Below, one piece after another: positions 23,973 through 32,142 of a stretch of 40,095 nucleotides of DNA (the stretch's first letter is position 1; every line of letters begins with the position of its first letter). Under the pieces are notes generated by a model. It made no database searches and was not told the origin of the DNA. It saw only the letters and a program-made list of their open reading frames with translations. The DNA comes from an uncultured Flavobacteriales bacterium (GTDB lineage: Bacteria > Bacteroidota > Bacteroidia > Flavobacteriales_G > Salibacteraceae): the NCBI GenBank assembly GCA_937121175.1, contig CAKZKD010000022.1:1-40095 (forward strand). Reading direction: 5' to 3'. Made by a program: the position numbers and the translations under genes.

Positions 23973-25085
23973 ATGAAACGTAATTTATTGATAGTCATTT
24001 TAATAGCATTTATATCATGTTCGCAGAACAATAAAGGCATTGAAACTGATTTTGATCATTTGTTAAAAGATAAATTTTCTGAAAAGGAACCTGGAGGTAT
24101 TATTCTTGTTCAGAAAGGATTAGAAGTGGTTTACCTTAATAGTTATGGGGTTGCTGATACTAAGACAAATAAAAAAATAACTGCCAATACAATTTTTAAT
24201 ACAGGCTCTATTTCAAAAACATTTGTATCAAACGGAATTCTTATCCTTCAAGAACAAGGTTTACTATCTGTTGAAGATAGTATTTACAAGTATTTTCCTG
24301 ATTTTAAAAATAAAGACATCGCAAAGAAGATAAAAATAAAACATTTGCTTTCGCATAGTTCGGGGCTTCCTGACAACAGGAAAACAGAAGAAAATAAAGA
24401 ATTCTATATGACAGCTAAGGATAAAGGAAACTTTGAGCCTTTAAAAAATGTAGATTCATTAGTTTTTGAACCAGGTGAAAAATTCGAATATTCCAATCCA
24501 GCTTATAATGGATTAGCTCTTATTATTGAGCAAGTATCACAGAAAAAATGGCAAGATTTTATTGCAGAAAAAATATTTAAACCTTCTGGGATGTCAGATA
24601 GCAGAATTACTGATGGAGATTACCCAACAAAAGATGTTTCTCATGCATATATAAAAGCTGATGGACGTTATAAAGAATTTGATTATGGAGAGTATCCAAC
24701 ATTTGCAGCTGCTGGAAATGGTGGGGTTTGGTGTTCTGTACTTGATTTGGCAAAGTATGAGCTAGCAATACGTAACAACCTGTTTTTAAGCAAACAAACA
24801 ATTGAAAAATCGCGGACAATTCTTTCACCAAAAAACTGGAAAGACACCACTCCTCCTAAAATAGGGTATAGCTGGTTCATTCAAGATAAAAATGATAAAA
24901 AGAACAAATTGGGTGTTAAAATAGTTTCACATACAGGTTCTCAAGGTGGATTTAGGTCGTTTTTCATTTCAATTCCAGAAAAGGATATTATATATGCCGG
25001 TCTATTTAATAGGCCTGTTAAAAATTTATCTGAAGTAAGGGCGAAAGGTTTAGAACTATTAAAAAAACACCATTGGATTGAATAA
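23973..25085 (+). CDS. S12 serine hydrolase lipoprotein
   Basis: A 370-residue S12 enzyme with lipobox AFIS-C (Cys16). Motifs: S-I-S-K (Ser79-Lys82), Y-S-N in FEYSNPAYN, and H-T-G in VSHTGSQGG. It ends shortly after the catalytic domain, with no beta-repeat tail, unlike the 542-, 534- and 570-residue paralogues. Base composition is more A+T-rich than upstream neighbours. Together with the next gene it forms the segment flanked by the racemase gene and the racemase remnant, so it may have entered the operon as a two-gene insertion. Function as for other S12 D-aminopeptidase/esterase relatives; substrate unknown. Confidence 0.84.
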   Translation: MKRNLLIVILIAFISCSQNNKGIETDFDHLLKDKFSEKEPGGIILVQKGLEVVYLNSYGVADTKTNKKITANTIFNTGSISKTFVSNGILILQEQGLLSVEDSIYKYFPDFKNKDIAKKIKIKHLLSHSSGLPDNRKTEENKEFYMTAKDKGNFEPLKNVDSLVFEPGEKFEYSNPAYNGLALIIEQVSQKKWQDFIAEKIFKPSGMSDSRITDGDYPTKDVSHAYIKADGRYKEFDYGEYPTFAAAGNGGVWCSVLDLAKYELAIRNNLFLSKQTIEKSRTILSPKNWKDTTPPKIGYSWFIQDKNDKKNKLGVKIVSHTGSQGGFRSFFISIPEKDIIYAGLFNRPVKNLSEVRAKGLELLKKHHWIE

Positions 25086-25112
25086 ATAATTATTAATGAT
25101 AGAATAAAAAAC

Positions 25113-26096
25113 ATGTACAATAACAAATACAACTTAGGCTTTTTCCCAACACCGTTGCACAAACTCAACAACTTGTCAAAAATTTATTCTGATTATACTC
25201 TTTTTATAAAAAGAGACGACCAAACAGGTTTGGCATCAGGAGGAAATAAAACAAGAAAGTTGGAATATTTAATTAAACAGGCACTGGATAATAATTATGA
25301 TGCTGTTTTTACTACGGGAGCACAACAATCTAATCATTGTAGGCAAACAGCAGCAGCTTGTGCTCAAGCAGGAATTGAATGTCACATTGTAGTGAGAGGA
25401 AAAGAGCCTAAAACATATCAAGGAAATTTATTGTTGTCGCATTTATTAGGAGCTAAAATTCACTTTACCAACGACAATCGAAAAGAAATAGATTTTAATG
25501 AGTTTACAAGTAAATTAGAAAAGAATAAAAAGCCTTTTATTATACCAATTGGAGGATCAAATAGCGTTGGTGCTTTAGGTTTTGTAGATGCTATAAAAGA
25601 GTTAAAGCTTCAATTAACAAGTCAGGATATACATATTGATTATCTCTTTTTTGCCTCAAGCTCAGGAGGTACGCAAGCTGGAATAATGCTGGGCTTAGAA
25701 TTGGCCGATTTAAATATTGAGTTGATTCCAATTAAAATAGATAAAGATGAACCAGAGAGACAGGGGGTAGAACTAGAGGAAGCCATCATAGAAATTATGA
25801 ATGAAGGAAAAAAGTTACTAAACATAGAGAAACAATACACTCTTAAAGATATCCCTTTAAATAAAGAATATAACGAAGCAGATTATGGTGTATTGACTAG
25901 TAATGAAATTTCTGCCATTAATGAACTGGCTTTAAATGAGGGAATTTTATTAGACCCTGTTTATACAGGAAGAGCATTTTACGGAATGCTAGACTGTTTA
26001 AAAAAGAAAAAAATCAAACAAAATTCAAACATCCTTTTTTGGCATACCGGAGGACTTCCAGCATTGTTTGAACATGCAGAAGGACTAAGGAAGTAA
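25113..26096 (+). CDS. D-cysteine desulfhydrase / ACC deaminase family PLP lyase
   Basis: A 327-residue cytosolic fold-type II PLP enzyme without a signal peptide. It starts with FFPTPLHKLNNLS. The PLP lysine is in SGGNKTRKLE (Lys46), TTGAQQSNHCRQTAAAC supplies the substrate-contacting S-N-H, and SSSGGTQAG forms the phosphate-binding loop. The family comprises 1-aminocyclopropane-1-carboxylate deaminases, D-cysteine desulfhydrases and related D-amino acid ammonia-lyases. In a D-amino acid cluster a role in degrading D-cysteine, D-serine or 3-chloro-D-alanine is more likely than ACC use. It lies 27 bp after the S12 gene. The following 152-bp gap contains a racemase remnant. Confidence 0.85.
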   Translation: MYNNKYNLGFFPTPLHKLNNLSKIYSDYTLFIKRDDQTGLASGGNKTRKLEYLIKQALDNNYDAVFTTGAQQSNHCRQTAAACAQAGIECHIVVRGKEPKTYQGNLLLSHLLGAKIHFTNDNRKEIDFNEFTSKLEKNKKPFIIPIGGSNSVGALGFVDAIKELKLQLTSQDIHIDYLFFASSSGGTQAGIMLGLELADLNIELIPIKIDKDEPERQGVELEEAIIEIMNEGKKLLNIEKQYTLKDIPLNKEYNEADYGVLTSNEISAINELALNEGILLDPVYTGRAFYGMLDCLKKKKIKQNSNILFWHTGGLPALFEHAEGLRK

Positions 26097-26186
26097 CCAG
26101 GTCATCCAGAATTTATCCTAATCATCTAGCATATATGATATACTAATACACATGAGTGGTCAGTTACCAAAAATGATTCTTTTATA
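26096..26186 (+). pseudogene. Decayed 3' end of a second racemase gene
   Basis: After the lyase stop, the DNA matches the last 120 bp or so of the racemase gene at 23841-23950. Shared stretches include ATATATGATATACT versus GTATATGATATACT, CACATGAGTG in both, and a final TTACC(A/T)AAAAT(G/A) followed by TTCTTT. The copy has in-frame stops and small gaps, so it is non-coding. It implies a past duplication of the racemase 3' end around the two intervening genes. Confidence 0.65.
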
Positions 26187-26203
26187 AAAATTGGTAATAC
26201 AAT
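26186..26203 (+). promoter_or_regulatory. Weak fourth operator-like sequence
   Basis: AAAAATTGGTAATACAAT shares its first 11 bases with operator A (13 with the preceding AT) and then differs by an inserted base. It lies 45 bp before the likely start of the S9-like gene. It may be an internal control site or a relic of a promoter-proximal segment. Confidence 0.3.
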
Positions 26204-26248
26204 AATAAAAACCCGAGTTCGATATTGAATTCAATTAAAGTGAAAATT

Positions 26249-27349
26249 ATGAAACAAAAACTAACAAAAACCTTTTTTCTCGTAATAGTCAGTTTGACTT
26301 TTGTTTGGTCTGTTAATGCACAAACCAACGAGAAGGAGTTAATGGATGCCATTGCATCCATAAAAAAATCTTTTGAATCTTATAGACATAAGACGGATGC
26401 ACTCCAAAAGAAAATTGATGACATTTATTGGTACAATAAGGTTGGTGATGTAGCCTATGTTGATAAGGTATATATGACCGGCCCTCCACTGGCTAAAGAA
26501 AAGAATCCTACTGCCCAGGGAGCAGGCAACCCCGTAAAATTTTGGTCATATATCTTTTTCCCGAAAAATCTCAATCCATCCGGTAAATATCCTTTACTTG
26601 TTTTTCCTCATGGTGGCGTACATTCAAATATGAATACGTATTATACACATATTATAAGAGAATTGGTTTCTCAAGGCTATATCATTGTAGCAGCTGAATA
26701 CCGTGGTTCTACAGGTTATGGTCAGGGACACTACAAAAAAATAGATTATGGAGGACTGGAAATTCAGGATGTGGATGCCAGCCGACAATACATGATCGAT
26801 AATTATGATGTAGTAGATGAAAACAGAGTAGGTATTTTAGGTTGGAGCCATGGTGGGTTGATTACACTACACAATATATTTGATTCTCCTAAAAACTATA
26901 AAGTTGCTTTTGCGGGAGTTCCTGTAAGCGATTTAATTGCACGTATGGGGTACAAAACGCAAGGGTATCGCAATCTATATTCAGCTGACTATCATATAGG
27001 TAAAACGGCTTATGCAAATGTTGAAGAATACAGAAGACGCTCTCCTGCCTGGCAAGCCCACAAATACAGTGGTACTCCTTTACTAATTCACACCAATACC
27101 ATTGATGCCGATGTAAATGTGTTGGAAGTTGAACATCTTATTAAATCGCTCAAGGCAACAGGGAAAAAGAATTTTAAATACACCATATTTAAAGATATTC
27201 CCGGTGGGCATTCATTTGATCGAATGGATCATAAAAAAGCGAAAGAAATTCGACTAAAAATCTATAAACATCTTAATGACTACTTAAAACCAAATAAACC
27301 GTTTAAGAATCTGAGAGATTTACAAAAAGCAGGGTATAGGTACAATTGA
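26249..27349 (+). CDS. S9-like alpha/beta-hydrolase peptidase, exported
   Basis: The ATG at 26249 is preferred over the one at 26225 because it begins directly with a signal peptide (MKQKLTKTFFLVIVSLTFVW, ending near VNAQ); the product then has 366 residues. The hydrolase domain shows FPHGGVHSNM (oxyanion side), AAEYRGSTGYG, the nucleophile elbow LGWSHGG, the acid in NTIDADVN and the His in PGGHSFDR. It lacks the beta-propeller of the larger S9 enzyme, so it belongs to the short dienelactone-hydrolase/DAP-like group. It is the last gene of the plus operon, ending 50 bp from the end of the convergent operon. A peptidase or acylaminoacyl hydrolase role is likely; an esterase is possible. Confidence 0.8.
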   Translation: MKQKLTKTFFLVIVSLTFVWSVNAQTNEKELMDAIASIKKSFESYRHKTDALQKKIDDIYWYNKVGDVAYVDKVYMTGPPLAKEKNPTAQGAGNPVKFWSYIFFPKNLNPSGKYPLLVFPHGGVHSNMNTYYTHIIRELVSQGYIIVAAEYRGSTGYGQGHYKKIDYGGLEIQDVDASRQYMIDNYDVVDENRVGILGWSHGGLITLHNIFDSPKNYKVAFAGVPVSDLIARMGYKTQGYRNLYSADYHIGKTAYANVEEYRRRSPAWQAHKYSGTPLLIHTNTIDADVNVLEVEHLIKSLKATGKKNFKYTIFKDIPGGHSFDRMDHKKAKEIRLKIYKHLNDYLKPNKPFKNLRDLQKAGYRYN

Positions 27350-27398
27350 TATTTTCTTATATTTTGTTAATAGTTTTCAATTACTTTAAAGAATAAAA

Positions 27399-29261
27399 CT
27401 AATTCTTCCAGTAATTATCTTTCGAATTCGTATCTGGAATATAATCATTCCCTAAGACTATTTTTTGAATTTGTTTTGTTGTTTTCACAATAATCGTCTT
27501 ACTGTCATTTTCTTTCCAAACAGCAGCAGAATAATGGATGTTTTGAGTTGTTTGATCTTTATAAATAACGGTAAGATCTAAAGGCACAGGGAGTTCTCCT
27601 GTTTTTTTAATGGTAATCTGGTAAGAATCTTTGGTTATTTTTTCCAGTTTTTCAATCCCCAAATCAGGAGATGCATTTTCAAAAAACCATGGTTTCCAAA
27701 ACCAATTCAAATTTTGCTGAGACGTTTGATTTACATGATAAAAGAAATCTAACGGTGTAGGGTGTTTACCTCTCCACGTTTCTATATAAGCTGCCAAACA
27801 TTTTTTAAACAATTCCTCACCCAATATATCTTGCAACACATATAAGCCTACGGCAGGTTTCATATACAAATTGAAATAGGAAGTACCTCCTCTTAACATC
27901 GTAGAATTAACCATAGATGCCACATTCCTGTCTGTATTCGCATATTTACTCATACTTCTGGCATAACGGGTTAATCGGTTTAAGGTAGGTTCGGTTTTTT
28001 GCTGATATTTATAAGGCATCATGGCAGCAAAAGCTTCATCCATCCACGCCTGTTCCGTTTCATTAGTCAATACATAAAACGGAAAGTAATTGTGTGCAAT
28101 TTCATGCGCTGTAACATCTACGGTTCGCCCTCTGTTGTCTGCCGAAGGATCATTGGCAATCATCGGGTATTCCATACCGCTGGTTCCATTGGTACCATTA
28201 AATAAAGTCATTGTTGGAAAAGGAAACGGATAGGGAAGTTCGGTAGAAAAATAGTGTATGGATTTTTTGGCAAGTTCGGCAACCTCTATAAAATCTTTGG
28301 ATGCTACCGGGTAAACGGCCTCTATATAAATATCTTTTTCGGTAACCCCTTTTAGCGATGTTCCATCCCAAAGAAAATGATCACTTACCCCAAAGGCAAC
28401 ATCAGAAACGTGATTTGCTTCAAATATCCATTTATTATTGCGAGTGATGGGTTTTCCTGAACGATAATCATTTTGAGTAACGATAGAAACAACAGCATCT
28501 CTCTTTTTTGCTTTTTGATATTTCTTATAAATGCTTTTAGCCAATACTTCGTTCGGGTTTTGAAGCATCCCGGTACCCCATACTAAATAGCCTTTAGGTG
28601 CGGTAACGGTGTAATTATAATTGCCCAAATCGTAATAAAATTCTTGCCCGCCTGAATGGATATTTCTATCCCACCCATTGAGATCGTCATATACAGCCAC
28701 CTTAGGAAACCACTGCCCTAAAAAGAACGAGGTTTCATCTTTGGCTCCCATACGAATATTACTTTTAGAAGGAATGGAAAAACTCCACGCAACTTTTATT
28801 GTAACCGAAGAAGAAGATGCTATGGGTTGCTTCATATCTGCCACTAATTGTGTTCCTTCTATACGATACGGCGTAATCTGGTTATTAATTTTCAATTCTT
28901 TAATAACAACCCCGTTATGCACATCATCAGGGTGTACAACATCATCTCTTATAGTTCCTTTTTTATATAAATTTTGAAAAATATGAAAAACAAGTTGTTT
29001 TAAAGAATCAGGACTGTTGTTTTGATAGTGAATGCTTTCTGTTCCGATAAGTTTTTTTTCACCGGGGATGATTTCTGCATTAATATCATACGAAGCTGTA
29101 TTTTGCCAGTACTTTGCTCCTGGCACACCTAAGGTTGTTCTAGTTTCTTTTTGTAAACCTTTATCAAAATTTTTATGAGTAGGTAATTTTTGTTGACTTT
29201 TTCCAATTAGAGGAAACAACAATACAAAACTATATATTGCAGCCCTTATACATATATTCAT
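27399..29261 (-). CDS. M1 family aminopeptidase, exported
   Basis: A gluzincin of about 620 residues. The ATG at 29261 opens directly with a signal peptide (MNICIRAAIYSFVLLFPLIG); an upstream in-frame ATG at 29285 would overlap the preceding gene by 20 bp. The zinc site is complete: H-E-I-A-H followed after 18 residues by Glu in WMDEAFA. The exopeptidase motif appears as GTSGMEYPM, a variant of GxMEN in which Tyr-Pro replaces Asn. An N-terminal saddle domain (about 50-260) precedes the catalytic domain; the C-terminal helical domain is short. The variant motif may alter N-terminal recognition. It is the last gene of the minus operon. Confidence 0.87.
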   Translation of the reverse strand: MNICIRAAIYSFVLLFPLIGKSQQKLPTHKNFDKGLQKETRTTLGVPGAKYWQNTASYDINAEIIPGEKKLIGTESIHYQNNSPDSLKQLVFHIFQNLYKKGTIRDDVVHPDDVHNGVVIKELKINNQITPYRIEGTQLVADMKQPIASSSSVTIKVAWSFSIPSKSNIRMGAKDETSFFLGQWFPKVAVYDDLNGWDRNIHSGGQEFYYDLGNYNYTVTAPKGYLVWGTGMLQNPNEVLAKSIYKKYQKAKKRDAVVSIVTQNDYRSGKPITRNNKWIFEANHVSDVAFGVSDHFLWDGTSLKGVTEKDIYIEAVYPVASKDFIEVAELAKKSIHYFSTELPYPFPFPTMTLFNGTNGTSGMEYPMIANDPSADNRGRTVDVTAHEIAHNYFPFYVLTNETEQAWMDEAFAAMMPYKYQQKTEPTLNRLTRYARSMSKYANTDRNVASMVNSTMLRGGTSYFNLYMKPAVGLYVLQDILGEELFKKCLAAYIETWRGKHPTPLDFFYHVNQTSQQNLNWFWKPWFFENASPDLGIEKLEKITKDSYQITIKKTGELPVPLDLTVIYKDQTTQNIHYSAAVWKENDSKTIIVKTTKQIQKIVLGNDYIPDTNSKDNYWKN

Positions 29262-29265
29262 CTTA

Positions 29266-30411
29266 TTATTGTTTTTTACGCGCATTGTATTTATCCATTA
29301 TTTTCAGTGTCTCTTTTACAGGGAGTGCTTTCATGGTTCTTCCTTTTTGCCCTGTTATATCGGTTGCCATAAACAGTGAGTTGTAAATAGCTTCTTCAGT
29401 AGCTTCCAGCGTTGCCAAAAACAAAGGCGACATATAATCATTAGCCACTTCTATCGTAGCTTTCTCTCTTTCTTTTGCACTGTATGGAATGCGAAGTTGG
29501 GGGTGCGTGCTAAAGGCAATACTGTAATCGCCACTGCCATTGGATGAAAATGATCCTACTTTTCCAAAAGCCAGAAAAGAACGTTTTGCCAGGCGTTTTA
29601 AATTGCGAGCAGATACGGGGGCATCTGTGGCAATGACAATCATACACGAGCCATCCACCACATAAGGAACATCATTTGCCATATAATAATTGTTGAGTTC
29701 TTTGCCAACCGGAGCACCATTGATGGTAAGAATGCCTCCAAAATTGGTTTGTACAAGCACACCTACGGTATAACCGCCCTTTTCTTTGGGCAACACACGA
29801 GATGAAGTACCGATACCTCCTTTAAAGCCTAAAGCTCTGGTGCCGGTGCCTGCGCCTACATTGCCTTCGGCAACTTTTCCGGTGCTTGCTGTTTGAATCG
29901 CTTCAAAAACATGTTGGCCTTTTACATGGCGGCCTCTGATATCATTGAGCCAGCCATCATTGGTTTCGCCAACCACGGGGTTTACAGATCGAATCTTTTT
30001 ATTTTCGGGGATGGATAAGGTATAATCAACTAAACCGTTTGCCACCAAAAAGGCATTAAGGGTATTGGTGAGGGTAATGGGTGTTTCGATATTGCCAAGC
30101 TCCTCGATTTGTGTAAACCCAAGTGCTTTCCCAAACCCGTTGCCGACAAATACGGCTGCGGGTACTTTTTCCTGAAAGATATTCCCCTGATGCGGTAAAA
30201 TGACAGTTACTCCGGTACGAATGGAGTCGCCAACGATCAATGTTTTTTGTCCAACCGAAACGCCTTGCACATCGGTGATGGCATTGTATTTTCCGGGGGT
30301 GAGGATGCCGGGTTCAATGCCCAAATCTCTGGCTCTTTGCCGCTGATTTTGTGCTTGGGCAATTGAAAGAGCTCCAATCAATACTATTAAAATATATAGA
30401 TGCTTTTTCAT
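29266..30411 (-). CDS. P1 family peptidase, DmpA-type L-aminopeptidase/D-amidase, exported
   Basis: A 381-residue member of the DmpA/BapA family. The precursor self-cleaves before a Ser to give two chains. The junction is visible as VVDGSCMIVIATDAPVS, with nucleophile Ser255. Upstream GGIGTSSRV and VQTNFGGILTINGAPVG are conserved. The signal peptide ends near SIAQAQ. DmpA releases N-terminal L-residues from peptides and also hydrolyses D-amino acid amides and esters, and relatives cleave beta-amino acid peptides (family knowledge). It shares a 4-bp ATGA overlap with the S12 gene upstream, so the two are translationally coupled. In this cluster it is the third unrelated fold able to handle D-residues at N-termini. 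Confidence 0.9.
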   Translation of the reverse strand: MKKHLYILIVLIGALSIAQAQNQRQRARDLGIEPGILTPGKYNAITDVQGVSVGQKTLIVGDSIRTGVTVILPHQGNIFQEKVPAAVFVGNGFGKALGFTQIEELGNIETPITLTNTLNAFLVANGLVDYTLSIPENKKIRSVNPVVGETNDGWLNDIRGRHVKGQHVFEAIQTASTGKVAEGNVGAGTGTRALGFKGGIGTSSRVLPKEKGGYTVGVLVQTNFGGILTINGAPVGKELNNYYMANDVPYVVDGSCMIVIATDAPVSARNLKRLAKRSFLAFGKVGSFSSNGSGDYSIAFSTHPQLRIPYSAKEREKATIEVANDYMSPLFLATLEATEEAIYNSLFMATDITGQKGRTMKALPVKETLKIMDKYNARKKQ

Positions 30412-32120
30412 TCGTTTAAATTTTGCTTTTCAAACCATACGTTTTTGGCCCTGCTGTTTGAGACAAAAGCTCCAATTACATTGCCTTTTTCATTTCGCTT
30501 CAATTTAACGAACTGAAAAGCACTATTGCCTTTTAGCACATCTTTTTTAATGATTTCTATTTCAAAATTTCCGTGCCTGATATGATTCCCAATCAGGTTG
30601 TTATCGTCTATCGAAACATAATAGCTGGTTTTTAGCTCCGGGCTAAAATATTCACCGGCAATGGATTGTAATAGTTCTTTTGAGTAGGGGGTAGATACGG
30701 GTTCAAATGCTTTGAAAACAGTAGAGGAGTTGCCATTAGTTACCGTCATTGTTTTTTCTTTTTTATCCGATTCAAAACGGACTTTTACCGAACTTCCGGA
30801 TAATAGAAACTCATTCTTTTTAACAGGGATTAGCGGAGTTTCATTATTCTCTGAACGAACATATCTTAGTGTATCATTTTTTAAATATATTTTACGCAAA
30901 CCATTACTTCCATCGTCCCAATAAGAAGCAATATATTTGCTGAGTGTTTTGGTAGGAAGTTTTATACCCTTAGGTGTAGTTGTTGCTTTTGTATCACCTT
31001 GTTTATCTGTGAGCAGTATTTCAGCAATTTTATTTGCTTTACTGCCGGGCGATGCGGTCGAAAAATTGGTGATAATGGCTATACTCAGTTTTTCATCCGG
31101 GTAGGTGCCGATAGATGACCGGTAGCCACCAATGGAGCCACCATGCTGCACGCGTTTAACGCCTTTAAAGGAGTCGAGCCGAACACCAAAAGCATAATCA
31201 TTATAAGCTCCATTATTTAATGGGTCGATTGTAAGCATCATCTTAAAAGCCTTTTCCCATCCGGATTTGGGAGTAGAAAAATTTTCCAGCCAGGTTAATA
31301 AATCGGCGGTAGTTGAGTGCATATTTCCGGAGCCTACATAGCCCCAATATTCAACAGCCCTGTCGAACTCGTTTTTTTGTGTGTAATAGGATGTAGCATT
31401 GTTGGGAACCACCCTGTTGTACTTATCTTCTATATAAGTATCCGTCATTCCCAAAGGGTCAAAGACTGATTTTTTCATCCAGCTGGTAAACTCTTCTCCG
31501 GTTACTTCCTCAATAATTTTTGCCATAAACATATAGCCGGTATTGCAGTACAAAAACTCACTTCCCGGTTCAAAGTTCAGATTGCGCTGGTCTTGCATAA
31601 TTCGGTATAAATCTTCATTGGTTCTGGTGTCATCACCTCGCCATCCGGCCAGGGCAAACAAGGTATGCAGGCTTCTCAATCCGCTGGTGTGGTGCAGCAT
31701 TTGCCTGATGGTAATCTTTTCTGCAAATTCGGGCAATTCGGGCATATATTTTTTAATGTTATCATCAACAGAAAGTTTTCCCTGAAGGTGAAGCCGTACA
31801 ATGCCCATCGCTGTGAATTGTTTAGAAACGGAGGCTACATTAAAGCGTGTTCCTGTTGAATTAGGAATAAGATATTCTAAACTTGCCAATCCATAAGCTT
31901 TTGAAAATATCACCTTGCCGCCTTTCATCACCCCTATGGCTCCTCCGGGGTGATTAGGAACATTCCACTGGCTGAAAATTTCATCAATTTTTTGATATTC
32001 CGTAGCTGTTAACTGTGCATAGCTCGCTTGAAAAAAAACACATAAAAGAAAGGTCAATAGTGCTTTTTTAACTACTTTCTGAAGTATTTTATAAGATGAA
32101 TTTACGTAAATAGTTTGCAT
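30408..32120 (-). CDS. S12 serine hydrolase with C-terminal beta repeats, exported
   Basis: A 570-residue S12 enzyme. A 17-residue leader precedes the hydrophobic core, and the signal peptide ends near ASYAQ; a start a few codons later is possible. Motifs: S-V-S-K (Ser97-Lys100), Y-C-N in FLYCNTGYM (Cys replacing the usual Ser) and H-G-G in VQHGGSIGG. Two C-terminal beta repeats begin LSKYIASYWDDGS and LQSIAGEYFSPEL. It is the paralogue of the 542-residue lipoprotein at 11445-13073 and, like it, is a direct neighbour of a D-aminoacylase gene. It follows that gene by 22 bp and overlaps dmpA-like by 4 bp. Confidence 0.85.
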   Translation of the reverse strand: MQTIYVNSSYKILQKVVKKALLTFLLCVFFQASYAQLTATEYQKIDEIFSQWNVPNHPGGAIGVMKGGKVIFSKAYGLASLEYLIPNSTGTRFNVASVSKQFTAMGIVRLHLQGKLSVDDNIKKYMPELPEFAEKITIRQMLHHTSGLRSLHTLFALAGWRGDDTRTNEDLYRIMQDQRNLNFEPGSEFLYCNTGYMFMAKIIEEVTGEEFTSWMKKSVFDPLGMTDTYIEDKYNRVVPNNATSYYTQKNEFDRAVEYWGYVGSGNMHSTTADLLTWLENFSTPKSGWEKAFKMMLTIDPLNNGAYNDYAFGVRLDSFKGVKRVQHGGSIGGYRSSIGTYPDEKLSIAIITNFSTASPGSKANKIAEILLTDKQGDTKATTTPKGIKLPTKTLSKYIASYWDDGSNGLRKIYLKNDTLRYVRSENNETPLIPVKKNEFLLSGSSVKVRFESDKKEKTMTVTNGNSSTVFKAFEPVSTPYSKELLQSIAGEYFSPELKTSYYVSIDDNNLIGNHIRHGNFEIEIIKKDVLKGNSAFQFVKLKRNEKGNVIGAFVSNSRAKNVWFEKQNLNE

Positions 32121-32142
32121 TTTCTTGAATTTTAATCCCTTA

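Noticed and set aside
27389-27407. AAGAAT/ATTCTT stem between the convergent operons as a bidirectional terminator
   Set aside because: Only six base pairs, overlaps a stop codon and lacks a clear T-run; not convincing.
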